From assembly GCA_903821745.1 (NCBI GenBank), contig CAIJMI010000003.1:41189-105188 (forward strand): DNA of 64,000 bases, given 5' to 3'. Each line of letters begins with the position of its first letter. Position 1 is the first letter of the stretch. Below the pieces are notes generated by a model. The model saw only the letters and a program-made list of their open reading frames with translations, did not search any database and was not told the DNA's origin. Below, in pieces: positions 46,583-55,084 of this stretch. The position numbers and the translations under genes were made by a program. This DNA comes from Candidatus Gottesmanbacteria bacterium. Lineage in GTDB: Bacteria > Patescibacteria > Microgenomatia > UBA10105 > UBA927.

Positions 46583-46834
46583 TTATGCCTTTACAATAAA
46601 TCGTTTTAACTTACTGATTGGTCGTGTTTCTACAATCGTTACCGTATCTCCAACTGCACAGGTTCCTTTTTCATCATGAACCAAAAATCGTTTTGTTACC
46701 CGTGTTGCTTTTCGGTACAACGGATGCCGCTCCATATGCGCAATTTCGACAACTATTGTTTTTGTCATTTTTTTAGAAATAACTTTTCCTTTTAACTCTT
46801 TTCCTTTTGCTATTTTTTTTATTTCTGTTGCCAT
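46583..46834 (-). CDS. rpsQ: 30S ribosomal protein S17 (uS17)
   Basis: uS17 is an early 30S protein. From ATG 46834 the 83 residues have KELKGKVISKKMTKTIVVEIAHMERHPLYRKATRVTKRFLVHDEKG, then VGDTVTIVETRPISKLKRFIV. AAAGGAG lies 8 nt before this ATG; the frame up to 46861 overlaps rpmC and is rejected. Length matches E. coli (84). Confidence 0.96.
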   Translation of the reverse strand: MATEIKKIAKGKELKGKVISKKMTKTIVVEIAHMERHPLYRKATRVTKRFLVHDEKGTCAVGDTVTIVETRPISKLKRFIVKA

Positions 46835-46838
46835 ACGT

Positions 46839-47054
46839 TTATTTCTCCTTTGTTGATTCATTCTGCTTTGCTTGTATGTTTGTTTGAATCACGGCACATC
46901 GAATTTTCAACGCTCTCAATGCCCGCGTATTTTTTGCTGGCTTTGTATACCGACCAAGTTTCATTTCTGTAATTTGTTTTTTTACATCGATAAGCTCTTT
47001 TGCAAGCTCAGCAATTGATAACGATGCAATCTGTTGTTTTTCTTTTTGTTTCAT
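46839..47054 (-). CDS. rpmC: 50S ribosomal protein L29 (uL29)
   Basis: uL29 lies at the exit of the peptide tunnel. The 71 residues form two helices: SIAELAKELIDVKKQITEMKLGRYTKPAKNTRALRALKIRCAVIQT. The LR.LK.RCA end is typical. It is slightly longer than E. coli (63) at the N-terminus. It is 1 nt after rplP and 4 nt before rpsQ. Confidence 0.95.
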   Translation of the reverse strand: MKQKEKQQIASLSIAELAKELIDVKKQITEMKLGRYTKPAKNTRALRALKIRCAVIQTNIQAKQNESTKEK

Positions 47055-47055
47055 A

Positions 47056-47466
47056 TTAGTTTTCTTTTACAATAAATTTCGTGCGAACTGGAAGTTTGGC
47101 TGATGCAAGACGCATGGCTTCCCGTGCATCTGCTTTCGGCACTCCTCCCATTTCAAACATAATTCTTCCTGGTTTCACAATTGCAACAAACTCATGCACA
47201 TCACCTTTTCCGCTTCCCATTCTGGTTTCCGGTGGTTTTTTCGTAATTGGCTTATGCGGAAAAATTCGAATCCAAATACGTCCACCTCGTTTGACATAAT
47301 GCGTAAGTGCTCGACGAGCTGCTTCAATCTGTCTGGCTGATACCCAGCCGCAAGTTAATGCTTTCAGTCCAAATTCTCCGAAGTCCACGTTGCTGCCTCG
47401 AATGGCAACACCCGTTCGTTTACCTCGAAATTCTTTTCTATGTTTTGCTCGTCTTGGTGCTAACAT
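47056..47466 (-). CDS. rplP: 50S ribosomal protein L16 (uL16)
   Basis: uL16 contacts the A-site tRNA elbow. The 136 residues contain MLAPRRAKHRKEFRGKRTGVAIRGSNVDFGEFGLKAL, RIWIRIFPHKPITKKPPETRMGSGKG and a PGRIMFEMGGV end. Length equals E. coli. It is 3 nt after rpsC and 1 nt before rpmC. Confidence 0.97.
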   Translation of the reverse strand: MLAPRRAKHRKEFRGKRTGVAIRGSNVDFGEFGLKALTCGWVSARQIEAARRALTHYVKRGGRIWIRIFPHKPITKKPPETRMGSGKGDVHEFVAIVKPGRIMFEMGGVPKADAREAMRLASAKLPVRTKFIVKEN

Positions 47467-47469
47467 ATG

Positions 47470-48147
47470 TTATTTTTTACAAATCCACACTTTTACGCCG
47501 ATATATCCTGATTTCGTAAGTGATGGAACTGCCGCAAAATCAACGTTTTCTCGAATGGTTGAAAGTGGAACGGTTCCAGCTCCAAACTTTTCGTGGCGTG
47601 CGATCTCAGCTCCTGCAATACGTCCTGACAGTGCAATTTTCACTCCACCAGCTCCTGCACCCATGACCCGCTCCAAGGCTTGATTACATGCCCGTTTATG
47701 TGGAATTCTTCGTGCAAGCTGATCAGCAATCGTGGTTGCGACCAAATACGCACTCAAATTCGGTTCTTTTACCGGTTCAACGACGATTTCAATTTTAATA
47801 TTCCCTGTGTCACCTGAAAATTTCTGGTGTAATATTTCTTTCCGTTTGCTCTCAAATTTATGTAAAAATCTCTCAACTGCTTTCTTCATTTCTTCAAGTC
47901 CGCTTCCTCCACGTCCAATAACAAGTCCTGGCCGTGAAACACGGATAATAATTTTCATCTTGTTAATAGACCGTTCAATATCAACCTGCTCAAGTCCAGC
48001 ATTTTTTAATTTACTGAAGATGTATTTTCTCAGTTCCACATCTTCAAACAGGAATTCCCGATAATGTTTGCTGTCAGCAAACCATCTGGATGTCCAGGTA
48101 AATACTGTTCCGAGTCTAAATCCTTTTGGATGAACTTTTTGTCCCAT
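47470..48147 (-). CDS. rpsC: 30S ribosomal protein S3 (uS3)
   Basis: uS3 lines the mRNA entry. The 225 residues begin MGQKVHPKGFRLGTVFTWTSRWFAD, with the KH domain (IKIIIRVSRPGLVIGRGGSGLEEMKK) and the C-terminal domain RVMGAGAGGVKIALSGRIAGAEIARHEKFGAGTVPLSTIRENVDF. Length is near E. coli (233). It is 3 nt after rplV and 3 nt before rplP. Confidence 0.97.
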   Translation of the reverse strand: MGQKVHPKGFRLGTVFTWTSRWFADSKHYREFLFEDVELRKYIFSKLKNAGLEQVDIERSINKMKIIIRVSRPGLVIGRGGSGLEEMKKAVERFLHKFESKRKEILHQKFSGDTGNIKIEIVVEPVKEPNLSAYLVATTIADQLARRIPHKRACNQALERVMGAGAGGVKIALSGRIAGAEIARHEKFGAGTVPLSTIRENVDFAAVPSLTKSGYIGVKVWICKK

Positions 48148-48150
48148 ACG

Positions 48151-48489
48151 TTATTTCTCTCCTTTATCTGCAAGCACTATATGTACATGTGTCATACGTT
48201 TTTTATAGGTATGTGCCATACCTCGTGATACTGCACGAAACCGTTTCATCATCGGTCCACCCATAACGTTTAATTCTTTCACTATCAAGGTGTTTGCATC
48301 ACCTTCTGTTTTCTTCGCATTGGCAATTGCAGATCGCACTAACTTCAAAAGTGGAGTCGCTGCATCTTTTGCCGTTGTAGATAGAATTACAATTGCGCGG
48401 TCCGCAGACAGTCCCCGAATTGCATCCGCAACAAGGCGAACTTTTCGCGTACTGATTCTAATATATTTTACTGTTGCTTGGTATTCCAT
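48151..48489 (-). CDS. rplV: 50S ribosomal protein L22 (uL22)
   Basis: uL22 lines the peptide tunnel. The 112 residues have YIRISTRKVRLVADAIRGLSADRAIVILS, LLKLVRSAIANAKK and the beta-hairpin MMKRFRAVSRGMAHTYKKRMTHVHIVL. Length equals E. coli (110). It is 1 nt after rpsS and 3 nt before rpsC. Confidence 0.97.
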   Translation of the reverse strand: MEYQATVKYIRISTRKVRLVADAIRGLSADRAIVILSTTAKDAATPLLKLVRSAIANAKKTEGDANTLIVKELNVMGGPMMKRFRAVSRGMAHTYKKRMTHVHIVLADKGEK

Positions 48490-48490
48490 A

Positions 48491-48775
48491 TTATGTTTTA
48501 TCCATTGTTCGTTTTGTCACTTGTCCGTGTCCTCTAAATGTTCGGGTTGGAGAAAATTCTCCAAGTCTGTGTCCAACCATTGATTCGTTCACAAATACTT
48601 CAACAAATATTCGTCCGTTATGTATCGCAAATGTGTGTCCCACAAAATCTGGAGGAATTTGGCATGCGCGTGACCATGTTTTAATAGGCGTGTGTTCCCC
48701 ACCTGCTTTTTGTTTCATGACTTTTGCAAGTACTCGTTTGTCTATATATGGTCCTTTTTTGCTTGATCGTGCCAT
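48491..48775 (-). CDS. rpsS: 30S ribosomal protein S19 (uS19)
   Basis: uS19 is in the 30S head near the A site. From ATG 48775 the 94 residues have MARSSKKGPYIDKRVLAKV, then SRACQIPPDFVGHTFAIHNGRIFVEVFVNESMVGHRLGEFSPTRTFRGHG. AAGGAG precedes this ATG; the long upstream frame overlaps rplB. Length matches E. coli (92). It is 10 nt after rplB. Confidence 0.97.
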   Translation of the reverse strand: MARSSKKGPYIDKRVLAKVMKQKAGGEHTPIKTWSRACQIPPDFVGHTFAIHNGRIFVEVFVNESMVGHRLGEFSPTRTFRGHGQVTKRTMDKT

Positions 48776-48785
48776 AACATTCTCC

Positions 48786-49547
48786 TTACTTTCGTCGCGA
48801 TACAATAAATCGATCGCTATATTTTTTCTTTTTTCGTGTTTTATTTCCAAGTGTCGGTTTTCCCCATGGGCTTTTTGGTGACGGCATACCAATACCGCTT
48901 CGTCCTTCTCCTCCACCGTGTGGATGAGAGCGAGGATTTTGTGCCACACCTCGAACTGTTGGTCGAATACCCATATGTCGGCTTGTTCCTGCTTTTCCAA
49001 TCACTCGATTTTTCCATTCAACATTGCTGATCTGCCCAACTGTTGCTCGACATGTTTCTGGGAACATTCTTGTTTCCCCGGATGGCAACTTCACTTGTAC
49101 ACGTCCAGCATCTTTTGAAAGAACTGTTGCAAATGATCCAGCTGAACGGATCATCTGTGCGCCATGTCCTGGTTTGATTTCAATGTTATGAACAAATGTT
49201 CCAACTGGCATTGCACCAAGCGGCATGGTATTTCCCATCACTGCATCAACATGATGGCCACTCACTACAGCATCTCCTACCTTTATTCCGACTGGAGCAA
49301 TGATATACCGTTTTTCTCCATCTTTATAGTTTAACAGTGCAACATCTGCGCTTCTGTTTGGATCATATTCAACTGCAATTACTGTAGCTGTCACACCATC
49401 CTTATTTCGAAGCCAATCAATCGTTCGGTACATGCGTTTATGCCGTCCACCCTGATGATGAACTGCAACGTGACCAAATACATCCCGTCCGGAACGCTTT
49501 GGAAGAATCGTAAATAACTTCTTGACTTGTTTCGTTAATTTTTTCAT
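48786..49547 (-). CDS. rplB: 50S ribosomal protein L2 (uL2)
   Basis: uL2 is near the peptidyl-transferase centre. The 253 residues lack about 20 residues of the usual N-terminus (E. coli 273) but keep GRDVFGHVAVHHQGGRHKRMYRTIDW, MPLGAMPVGTFVHNIEIKPGHGAQMIRSAGSFATVLSKD and the functional VRGVAQNPRSHPHGGGEGRS with the essential His. It is 8 nt after rplW and 10 nt before rpsS. Confidence 0.97.
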   Translation of the reverse strand: MKKLTKQVKKLFTILPKRSGRDVFGHVAVHHQGGRHKRMYRTIDWLRNKDGVTATVIAVEYDPNRSADVALLNYKDGEKRYIIAPVGIKVGDAVVSGHHVDAVMGNTMPLGAMPVGTFVHNIEIKPGHGAQMIRSAGSFATVLSKDAGRVQVKLPSGETRMFPETCRATVGQISNVEWKNRVIGKAGTSRHMGIRPTVRGVAQNPRSHPHGGGEGRSGIGMPSPKSPWGKPTLGNKTRKKKKYSDRFIVSRRK

Positions 49548-49555
49548 ACCTATCT

Positions 49556-49864
49556 TTATGCTTTTGTTGTTTCTGTTCCACCGAATTGAAATGCGTCAAT
49601 CGTCTGTCCTGACTTTAACTCAACCATAGCTTTTTTCCATGTTGGGCGAAGCACAGCCTGTTGCCGCTTTCCAGCACGTTTCATTTTTCCATGAACGTTC
49701 ACTGTTCGAACATCAATAACATTGACTTTGTATAGTTTTTCAATTTCTTTTGCAATTTCTGCTTTATTTGCATCTGTTCTCACAACAAAGGTAAACCAAC
49801 CACGTTGGGCAATCGTCATTGTTTTTTCTGTCAAATATGGTCTGATAACACAAGATATATCCAT
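49556..49864 (-). CDS. rplW: 50S ribosomal protein L23 (uL23)
   Basis: uL23 is at the tunnel exit and docks trigger factor and SRP. The 102 residues have VIRPYLTEKTM, FTFVVRTDANKAEIAKEIEKLYKVNVIDVRTVNVHGK and a WKKAMVELKSGQTIDAF end. Length matches E. coli (100). It is 5 nt after rplD and 8 nt before rplB. Confidence 0.96.
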   Translation of the reverse strand: MDISCVIRPYLTEKTMTIAQRGWFTFVVRTDANKAEIAKEIEKLYKVNVIDVRTVNVHGKMKRAGKRQQAVLRPTWKKAMVELKSGQTIDAFQFGGTETTKA

Positions 49865-49869
49865 AACTT

Positions 49870-50601
49870 TTAGGCAACACGTTTTTCAATCAGTTGTACT
49901 GCTTCTTTCGTCAAAATAATTTTCTGGCTTGTTGCGACCTGATAGGCGGTAACATTTTGTGCAGGGGTCACAAATACATTATCTATATTCCGGGCTGCTC
50001 GCATTAAATTTCCCTTCATATCATCAACAATCAATAATACTGATCGTTTCGCACCAATTTTTGAAAAAAGTGTTGCAACTACTTTTGTTTTTGGTTCAAC
50101 AGTGGCAGTCCCAGTTAGTGCAATTAAAGCTTCTTCTTTTAATTTGAGTGACAATGCGCTTTTCAGTGCTACATTTTTCATTGATTGTGGCATGTGTAAT
50201 GAATAATCTCGTGGATGTGGTCCAAATACAACTCCACCGCCCACAAAAATTGGGGCACGAATTGCACCATGACGTGCTCGTCCTGTCCCTTTTTGCTTAT
50301 AAATTTTTCGTGTTGATCCTTCCACCATTCCCCGTGTCTTTGTTGCCGCTGACCCTTCGCGTTGATTTGCAAGATAGACGCGAATGGCTTGTGCAATAAG
50401 CTGCATATTAATAACACCACCAAATATAGACGCAGGTGCTATCATCGTACCGGTTTTTTCTCCGGTCATTGCATACACAGGAATATGTGCGCCTACTGTT
50501 TTTTCTGTTTTTGCTTCTTGCACAACTTTTGCCACTGTTTTTTTAACAGCTGGTGTTTTTGTTGCTTTCTTTGTTGCTGGTGTTTTTTTTGTTGTTGCCA
50601 T
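49870..50601 (-). CDS. rplD: 50S ribosomal protein L4 (uL4) with basic N-terminal extension
   Basis: uL4 lines the tunnel, and in E. coli it represses the S10 operon. The 243-residue protein has an added Lys/Thr/Ala/Val-rich N-terminus (about 1-35), then VINMQLIAQAIRVYLANQREGSAATKTRGMVEGSTRKIYKQKGTGRARHGAIRAPIFVGGGVVFGPHPRDYS, the internal loop and signature. It is about 40 residues longer than E. coli (201). It is 4 nt after rplC; the attenuator-like leader upstream of rplC invites the question whether L4 acts on it. Confidence 0.95.
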   Translation of the reverse strand: MATTKKTPATKKATKTPAVKKTVAKVVQEAKTEKTVGAHIPVYAMTGEKTGTMIAPASIFGGVINMQLIAQAIRVYLANQREGSAATKTRGMVEGSTRKIYKQKGTGRARHGAIRAPIFVGGGVVFGPHPRDYSLHMPQSMKNVALKSALSLKLKEEALIALTGTATVEPKTKVVATLFSKIGAKRSVLLIVDDMKGNLMRAARNIDNVFVTPAQNVTAYQVATSQKIILTKEAVQLIEKRVA

Positions 50602-50605
50602 AGCC

Positions 50606-51229
50606 TTAAACTTCTTTTTTAATAGTCACAAGCGTGTCTTTTGGTCCAGGAATGAGTCCAGACACAATAATCACATGCTTTTCCGGTTCAATATCAATGA
50701 CTTTTAATCCTTTCACGGTCACAGTGTCGCTTCCCATTCTTCCCGCCATGCGTTTTCCTTTAAATACCCGTCCTGGTGTTGTTGTTGCTCCAATAGATCC
50801 TGGTGCTCGTTCTTTATCAGATTGGCCGTGTGTTTTTGGACCTCCGGCAAATCCATGTCGTTTCACAACTCCTGCAAATCCTTTACCTTTTGAAATACCG
50901 GTAACGCGAATAACGTCGCCAATAGCAAAGACATCGCTAATGTTTATTTCTTTACCTACTGCCCAGTCTGCTGGGACTTCATCAACCCGGATACTACGTA
51001 AAAAGCGAAGCTTTTGAGTGAGCCCCGCTTTCTTTATGTGTCCTTCTTCTGGCTTGTTCATCATTCGTTTATTCTGAAATCCAAGCTGAATATTGGTATA
51101 TTTGTCTGTTTTATCAATTGCCGTAATCCAACAAGGACCAGCCTCAACATAAGTAACGGAATGTCGCATTCCATCCTCTGTAAAGATCTGTGTTTGCTTT
51201 TGTTTTATTCCAAGTATTGCGTTCAACAT
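50606..51229 (-). CDS. rplC: 50S ribosomal protein L3 (uL3)
   Basis: uL3 starts 50S assembly. From ATG 51229 the 207 residues begin MLNAILGIKQKQTQIFTEDG and contain IRVTGISKGKGFAGVVKRHGFAGGPKTHGQSDKERAPGSIGATTTPGRVFKGKRMAGRMG, the classic glycine-rich loop. The frame upstream to 51283 lies in the leader and is rejected. It matches E. coli (209). It is the first gene of a long operon and has an elaborate leader of its own, although rpsJ is only 145 nt away. Confidence 0.97.
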   Translation of the reverse strand: MLNAILGIKQKQTQIFTEDGMRHSVTYVEAGPCWITAIDKTDKYTNIQLGFQNKRMMNKPEEGHIKKAGLTQKLRFLRSIRVDEVPADWAVGKEINISDVFAIGDVIRVTGISKGKGFAGVVKRHGFAGGPKTHGQSDKERAPGSIGATTTPGRVFKGKRMAGRMGSDTVTVKGLKVIDIEPEKHVIIVSGLIPGPKDTLVTIKKEV

Positions 51230-51240
51230 ACCAATTTTCC

Positions 51241-51292
51241 AAAAAAAACGGCCTTGGAAGGTCGTTTTAAAGACATATTCCAAGACTTTTGG
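51241..51292 (-). promoter_or_regulatory. rplC leader: terminator with competing antiterminator hairpin
   Basis: Terminator: AAAACGACCT and AGGCCGTTTT arms (51245-51268, one G-U pair, 4-nt loop) followed by eight U (51241-51248), 11 nt before the rplC ATG. Antiterminator: GTCTTGGAA (complement of 51278-51286) pairs with TTCCAAGGC (complement of 51251-51259), destroying the terminator stem. A third hairpin CCAA/TTGG (51280-51292) can free the terminator. Three mutually exclusive folds are the mark of attenuation. Confidence 0.7.
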
Positions 51293-51309
51293 CGTACTGA
51301 CAATGCATT

Positions 51310-51338
51310 AGTATACCAAAGTATCTCACGAATAACAA
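51310..51338 (-). promoter_or_regulatory. Promoter of the rplC operon (TTGTTA - 17 bp - TATACT)
   Basis: On the minus strand TTGTTA (51333-51338), exactly 17 bp, TATACT (51310-51315). Transcription should start near 51303, giving a leader of about 75 nt before rplC. Confidence 0.65.
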
Positions 51339-51374
51339 TTATTGCTTATTTCGTAAGTGTAAGCGGTGTCACCG

Positions 51375-51683
51375 TTACATCTTAATTTCAACATCGACTC
51401 CAGCAGGAAGATCAAGATGCATTAATTGATCAATCGTTTTATCCGTTGGTTCAATAATGTCAACTAATCGTTTATGCGTCGCAATCATAAAATCCTCACG
51501 GCTGTTGCGGTCAATAAACGTCGCTTTTTGCACGTTAAAATGTTCCTTCGATGTTGGAAGTGGAACTGGACCTGCTACGCGGGCACCAGTCCTGACTGCT
51601 ACATCCAGGATCTTCTGACAACAATCGTCAATGACTCTGCTGTCGTAAGCTTTTAAACGTACGCGAATTCTTCCTTTAGGCAT
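51375..51683 (-). CDS. rpsJ: 30S ribosomal protein S10 (uS10)
   Basis: uS10 is in the 30S head (and is NusE in antitermination). The 102 residues have GRIRVRLKAYDSRVIDDCCQKILDVAVRTGARVAGPVPLPTSKEHFNVQKATFIDRNSREDF and the HKRLVDI end. Length equals E. coli (103). It is 11 nt after tuf and 145 nt before rplC, so it travels with tuf rather than with the main S10 cluster; the space to rplC holds a promoter and leader. Confidence 0.97.
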   Translation of the reverse strand: MPKGRIRVRLKAYDSRVIDDCCQKILDVAVRTGARVAGPVPLPTSKEHFNVQKATFIDRNSREDFMIATHKRLVDIIEPTDKTIDQLMHLDLPAGVDVEIKM

Positions 51684-51694
51684 TGTTAAAATCC

Positions 51695-52882
51695 TTACTC
51701 AATAATTTTTGTTACAACTCCAGCTCCTACCGTGTGTCCACCTTCTCGGATAGCGAATCTCACGCCTTCTTCCAAAGCTACAGGAACGATAAGTTTTGCT
51801 GTCATTTTGGTTGTATCACCAGGCATAACCATTTCAACACCTGCTGGTAACGTCACTTCTCCAGTTACATCCGTTGTACGGATATAAAACTGTGGACGAT
51901 ATCCAGTAAAGAACGGTGTATGTCGTCCACCTTCTTCTTTTGCAAGTACGATAATTTCTGCTTCAAATTGGGTATGTGGTTTCACTGTTCCTGGAGCAGC
52001 CAAAACTTGTCCGCGTTCCACTTGATCTTTTTCAATGCCTCGAAGTAATACTCCGACGTTGTCTCCAGCCATACCTTCATCAAGAAGTTTTCGGAACATT
52101 TCAACACCGGTCACAACGGTTGATTGTGTAGCTTTAATACCAACGATTTCAACGGTGTCATTAATGTGCACCTTACCTCGATCGACACGTCCAGTAACGA
52201 CTGTACCTCGGCCTTTGATTGAGAACACGTCTTCAATAGGCATAAGGAATGGCTTATCGATTGGTCTCACTGGATCTGGAACATATTCATCTACTGTTTT
52301 CATAAGTTCCAAAATCTGATTTTCAGCTTCTGCGTCTCCTTGGAGTGCTTTGAGTGCTGAACCACGAATCACAGGAATTGTATCCCCCGGGAATCCGTAT
52401 TTCGTCAACAGTTCACGAACTTCCATTTCAACCAAATCCAAAAGTTCTTTATCCTGCACCATGTCACATTTGTTCATGAAGACGATGATTGCTGGAACGT
52501 TCACTTGTTTTGCAAGCAAAATGTGTTCTCGAGTTTGTGGCATCGGACCATCCGGTGCTGACACAACAAGGATTGCTCCATCCATTTGTGCAGCTCCTGT
52601 GATCATGTTTTTGACATAATCAGCATGTCCTGGAGCATCAATGTGTGCGTAATGTCGTTTTTCTGTTTCGTATTCTGAATGATGAATGTTTATGGTGACA
52701 CCACGGGCTTTTTCCTCAGGCGCACTGTCAATTTCTTCATATTTCAATGCTTTTGCCATTCCTTTTTTTGCAAGGACGTTGGTGATAGCGGAAGTAAGGG
52801 TTGTTTTACCATGATCAACATGACCGATGGTCCCGATATTTAAATGTGGTTTATTTCGAACGAACTTCTGTTGGTCAGCCAT
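51695..52882 (-). CDS. tuf: Elongation factor Tu
   Basis: EF-Tu carries aminoacyl-tRNA to the ribosome. The 395 residues have GHVDHGKTTLTSAI, the switch I RGVTINIHHSEYET, DAPGHADYVKNMI, NKCD and SALK, then the beta domains ending HTVGAGVVTKIIE. Length matches the family. It is 86 nt after fusA (terminator and promoter overlap there) and 11 nt before rpsJ. AAGGAGG precedes the ATG. It is the only tuf gene seen here. Confidence 0.98.
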   Translation of the reverse strand: MADQQKFVRNKPHLNIGTIGHVDHGKTTLTSAITNVLAKKGMAKALKYEEIDSAPEEKARGVTINIHHSEYETEKRHYAHIDAPGHADYVKNMITGAAQMDGAILVVSAPDGPMPQTREHILLAKQVNVPAIIVFMNKCDMVQDKELLDLVEMEVRELLTKYGFPGDTIPVIRGSALKALQGDAEAENQILELMKTVDEYVPDPVRPIDKPFLMPIEDVFSIKGRGTVVTGRVDRGKVHINDTVEIVGIKATQSTVVTGVEMFRKLLDEGMAGDNVGVLLRGIEKDQVERGQVLAAPGTVKPHTQFEAEIIVLAKEEGGRHTPFFTGYRPQFYIRTTDVTGEVTLPAGVEMVMPGDTTKMTAKLIVPVALEEGVRFAIREGGHTVGAGVVTKIIE

Positions 52883-52922
52883 GATTCCTCCTTAAAAATT
52901 TTATAAATACGTATCTACCAAT

Positions 52923-52955
52923 AAAAAAACGCTGCTCATCTTTCAAGCATTAGCG
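52923..52955 (-). terminator. Terminator after fusA, overlapped by the tuf promoter
   Basis: On the minus strand CGCT and GCT arms pair with AGC and AGCG (52930-52955, 3-nt bulge) followed by seven U (52923-52929). It begins directly after the tuf -10 box. A transcript from the tuf promoter would lack the outer stem half, so it should mainly stop fusA transcripts. Confidence 0.65.
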
Positions 52956-52985
52956 ATTGTAACACATTTTAAACTTTCTTTGCAA
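52956..52985 (-). promoter_or_regulatory. Promoter of tuf (TTGCAA - 18 bp - TACAAT)
   Basis: On the minus strand TTGCAA (52980-52985) inside the end of fusA, an 18-bp spacer, TACAAT (52956-52961). The leader is about 67 nt with AAGGAGG before tuf. Confidence 0.55.
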
Positions 52986-55071
52986 TGATCTTTTCTTGGA
53001 TGTTTTTCGGTACTTCCTCGTAGTGGCTTGGCTCCATGTAATAGGATGCGCGGCCTTTAGACAAGCTTCGAAGGGTTGTTGCATATCCGGAAAGCTCCGC
53101 AAGCGGAACGCTTGCAATAATAATGGTGGTATTTCCCCGTTTTTGTGTTCCCATAATCTGAGCACGTTTCGAAGACAAATCACCAATCACATCTCCCATA
53201 TATTCATCAGGTGTGGTTACTTCCACTTTCATGATAGGCTCAATGAGTGTCGCTCCTGCTTGCTTCACAGCTGCCTGCAAAGCCATGGATCCTGCAATCT
53301 TGAATGACAATTCTGAAGAGTCAACATCATGATACGTTCCGTCGTAGAGAGCAACAGACATATCAACCAATGGATATCCGGCAATACAGCCGTTTTCCAT
53401 TGCTTCAACGACACCTTTTTCCACCGGTTTAATGAACTCCCGAGGAATTGCTCCACCTTTGATTTCATCAATAAATTCAAATCCTTCTCCCCGTGCCTTG
53501 GGTGCGACGCGAAGCCAACAATGACCGTACTGTCCATGACCTCCGGTTTGTTTGATATATTTTCCTTCTGCTTCTGCTGTTTTTGTAATGGTTTCTTTAT
53601 ATGCAACTTGTGGTGCTCCAACATTTGCTTCCACTTTGAATTCCCGTTTCATCCGATCAACCAATACATCCAAATGTAATTCTCCCATTCCCCAAATGAT
53701 CGTTTGATTCGTTTCATTGTTGGATTTTACACGGAATGTTGGATCCTCTTCAGCAAGCCGTTGCAATGCATATCCCATTTTTTCCTGATCATTTTTTGTC
53801 TTTGGCTCGATAGCAAGAGAGATGACCGGTTCTGGGAAGGTAATCTGTTCCAAAACGATCGGGTGTGCTTCGTCAGAAATGGTATCTCCGGTAATCGTAT
53901 CTTTAAATCCAACTACCGCAACGATCTCTCCTGCAAATGCTTCCTTAATTTCTTCCCGTTGGTTTGCGTGCATCAGGAGAAGTCGACCAATGCGTTCTTT
54001 GACATCTTTGCTGGAATTATATGCATAGGATCCCGCTTCAATTTTTCCAGAATAAATACGGACGTACGTCAATTTTCCAACGTGCGGATCAATTTGCACT
54101 TTAAACGCAAGTCCTGTGAAATGATCAGTGACAATACGTTTTCGTGTTTCTTTTTCCTGCGTTCGTGGATTTGTTCCTTCAACATCCGGCATATCAAGTG
54201 GAGATGGAAGATAATCAACAACTGCATCTAAAAGTGGTTGGACGCCTTTGTTACGAAGGGATGTTCCCGCAAACACTGGAACAAGCTTGTAGGAAATAAC
54301 CGCCCGACGAAGGGCTGCCTTTAATTCCTCAATTGTCGGTTCTTCTCCGTTAAGAAATTTTTCGATCAATACATCATCTGTTTCTGAAATTCGTTCAACA
54401 AGGTTGTGTCGTTTTTCTTCTACAATTTCTTTTAGATCTTCTGGAATATCAACCGTATCAAATGAAGCACCAAGATCATCACTATGCCAAATAAATGCTT
54501 TGCGAGTAAGAAGGTCAACATTTCCTTTGTATAAATTTTCCCGACCGATTGGAACTACCATAACGGCAGTTCGAGCTCCAAGCCTGTCTTCAATAGATGC
54601 AACCGTATTCCATAAATCTGCACCTAGTTTATCCATTTTGTTGACGAAACAAATACGTGGAACCTTATATTTATCTGCTTGCCGCCATACTGTTTCTGAT
54701 TGTGACTGCACACCTTCTTCTCCATCAAGGACAGTAACTCCTCCATCAAGGACGCGAAGTGACCGTTCAACTTCAGCTGTAAAGTCTACGTGCCCTGGAG
54801 TATCAATAATGTTAAACCGGTAACCATTCCAAAATGTGGTCGTTGCAGCTGAAACGATGGTAATTCCCCGTTCCCGTTCCTGGTCCATCCAATCCATGAC
54901 GGTTGTACCTTCATCAATATCTCCGATTTTGTAGCTTCGTCCCGTGTAATAGAGAATACGTTCTGTAGTTGTGGTTTTTCCAGCATCAATGTGCGCAATA
55001 ATACCGATATTCCGAACTTTATCAAGAGGAACATCTCGATTTTCTGTAACCGTTATATTTTGGGTTGCCAT
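52969..55071 (-). CDS. fusA: Elongation factor G
   Basis: EF-G catalyses translocation. The 700-residue protein has AHIDAGKTTTTERIL, the G2 RGITI, G3 DTPGHVDFTAEVERSLRVLDG, NKMDKLGA, then domains II-V with KEFKVEANVGAPQVAYKETI, HGQYGHCWLRV and the end YEEVPKNIQEKI. It matches E. coli (704). It is 86 nt before tuf and has its own promoter with an attenuator-like leader. It is separated from rpsG by a gene block of about 5 kb. Confidence 0.98.
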   Translation of the reverse strand: MATQNITVTENRDVPLDKVRNIGIIAHIDAGKTTTTERILYYTGRSYKIGDIDEGTTVMDWMDQERERGITIVSAATTTFWNGYRFNIIDTPGHVDFTAEVERSLRVLDGGVTVLDGEEGVQSQSETVWRQADKYKVPRICFVNKMDKLGADLWNTVASIEDRLGARTAVMVVPIGRENLYKGNVDLLTRKAFIWHSDDLGASFDTVDIPEDLKEIVEEKRHNLVERISETDDVLIEKFLNGEEPTIEELKAALRRAVISYKLVPVFAGTSLRNKGVQPLLDAVVDYLPSPLDMPDVEGTNPRTQEKETRKRIVTDHFTGLAFKVQIDPHVGKLTYVRIYSGKIEAGSYAYNSSKDVKERIGRLLLMHANQREEIKEAFAGEIVAVVGFKDTITGDTISDEAHPIVLEQITFPEPVISLAIEPKTKNDQEKMGYALQRLAEEDPTFRVKSNNETNQTIIWGMGELHLDVLVDRMKREFKVEANVGAPQVAYKETITKTAEAEGKYIKQTGGHGQYGHCWLRVAPKARGEGFEFIDEIKGGAIPREFIKPVEKGVVEAMENGCIAGYPLVDMSVALYDGTYHDVDSSELSFKIAGSMALQAAVKQAGATLIEPIMKVEVTTPDEYMGDVIGDLSSKRAQIMGTQKRGNTTIIIASVPLAELSGYATTLRSLSKGRASYYMEPSHYEEVPKNIQEKIIAKKV

Positions 55072-55084
55072 ATAAATAAGAAAT

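Noticed and set aside
52923..52961. tuf leader as a fourth attenuator
   Set aside because: The hairpin begins directly after the tuf -10 box, so a transcript started 6-7 nt downstream would lack the outer half of the stem. It fits better as the fusA terminator.
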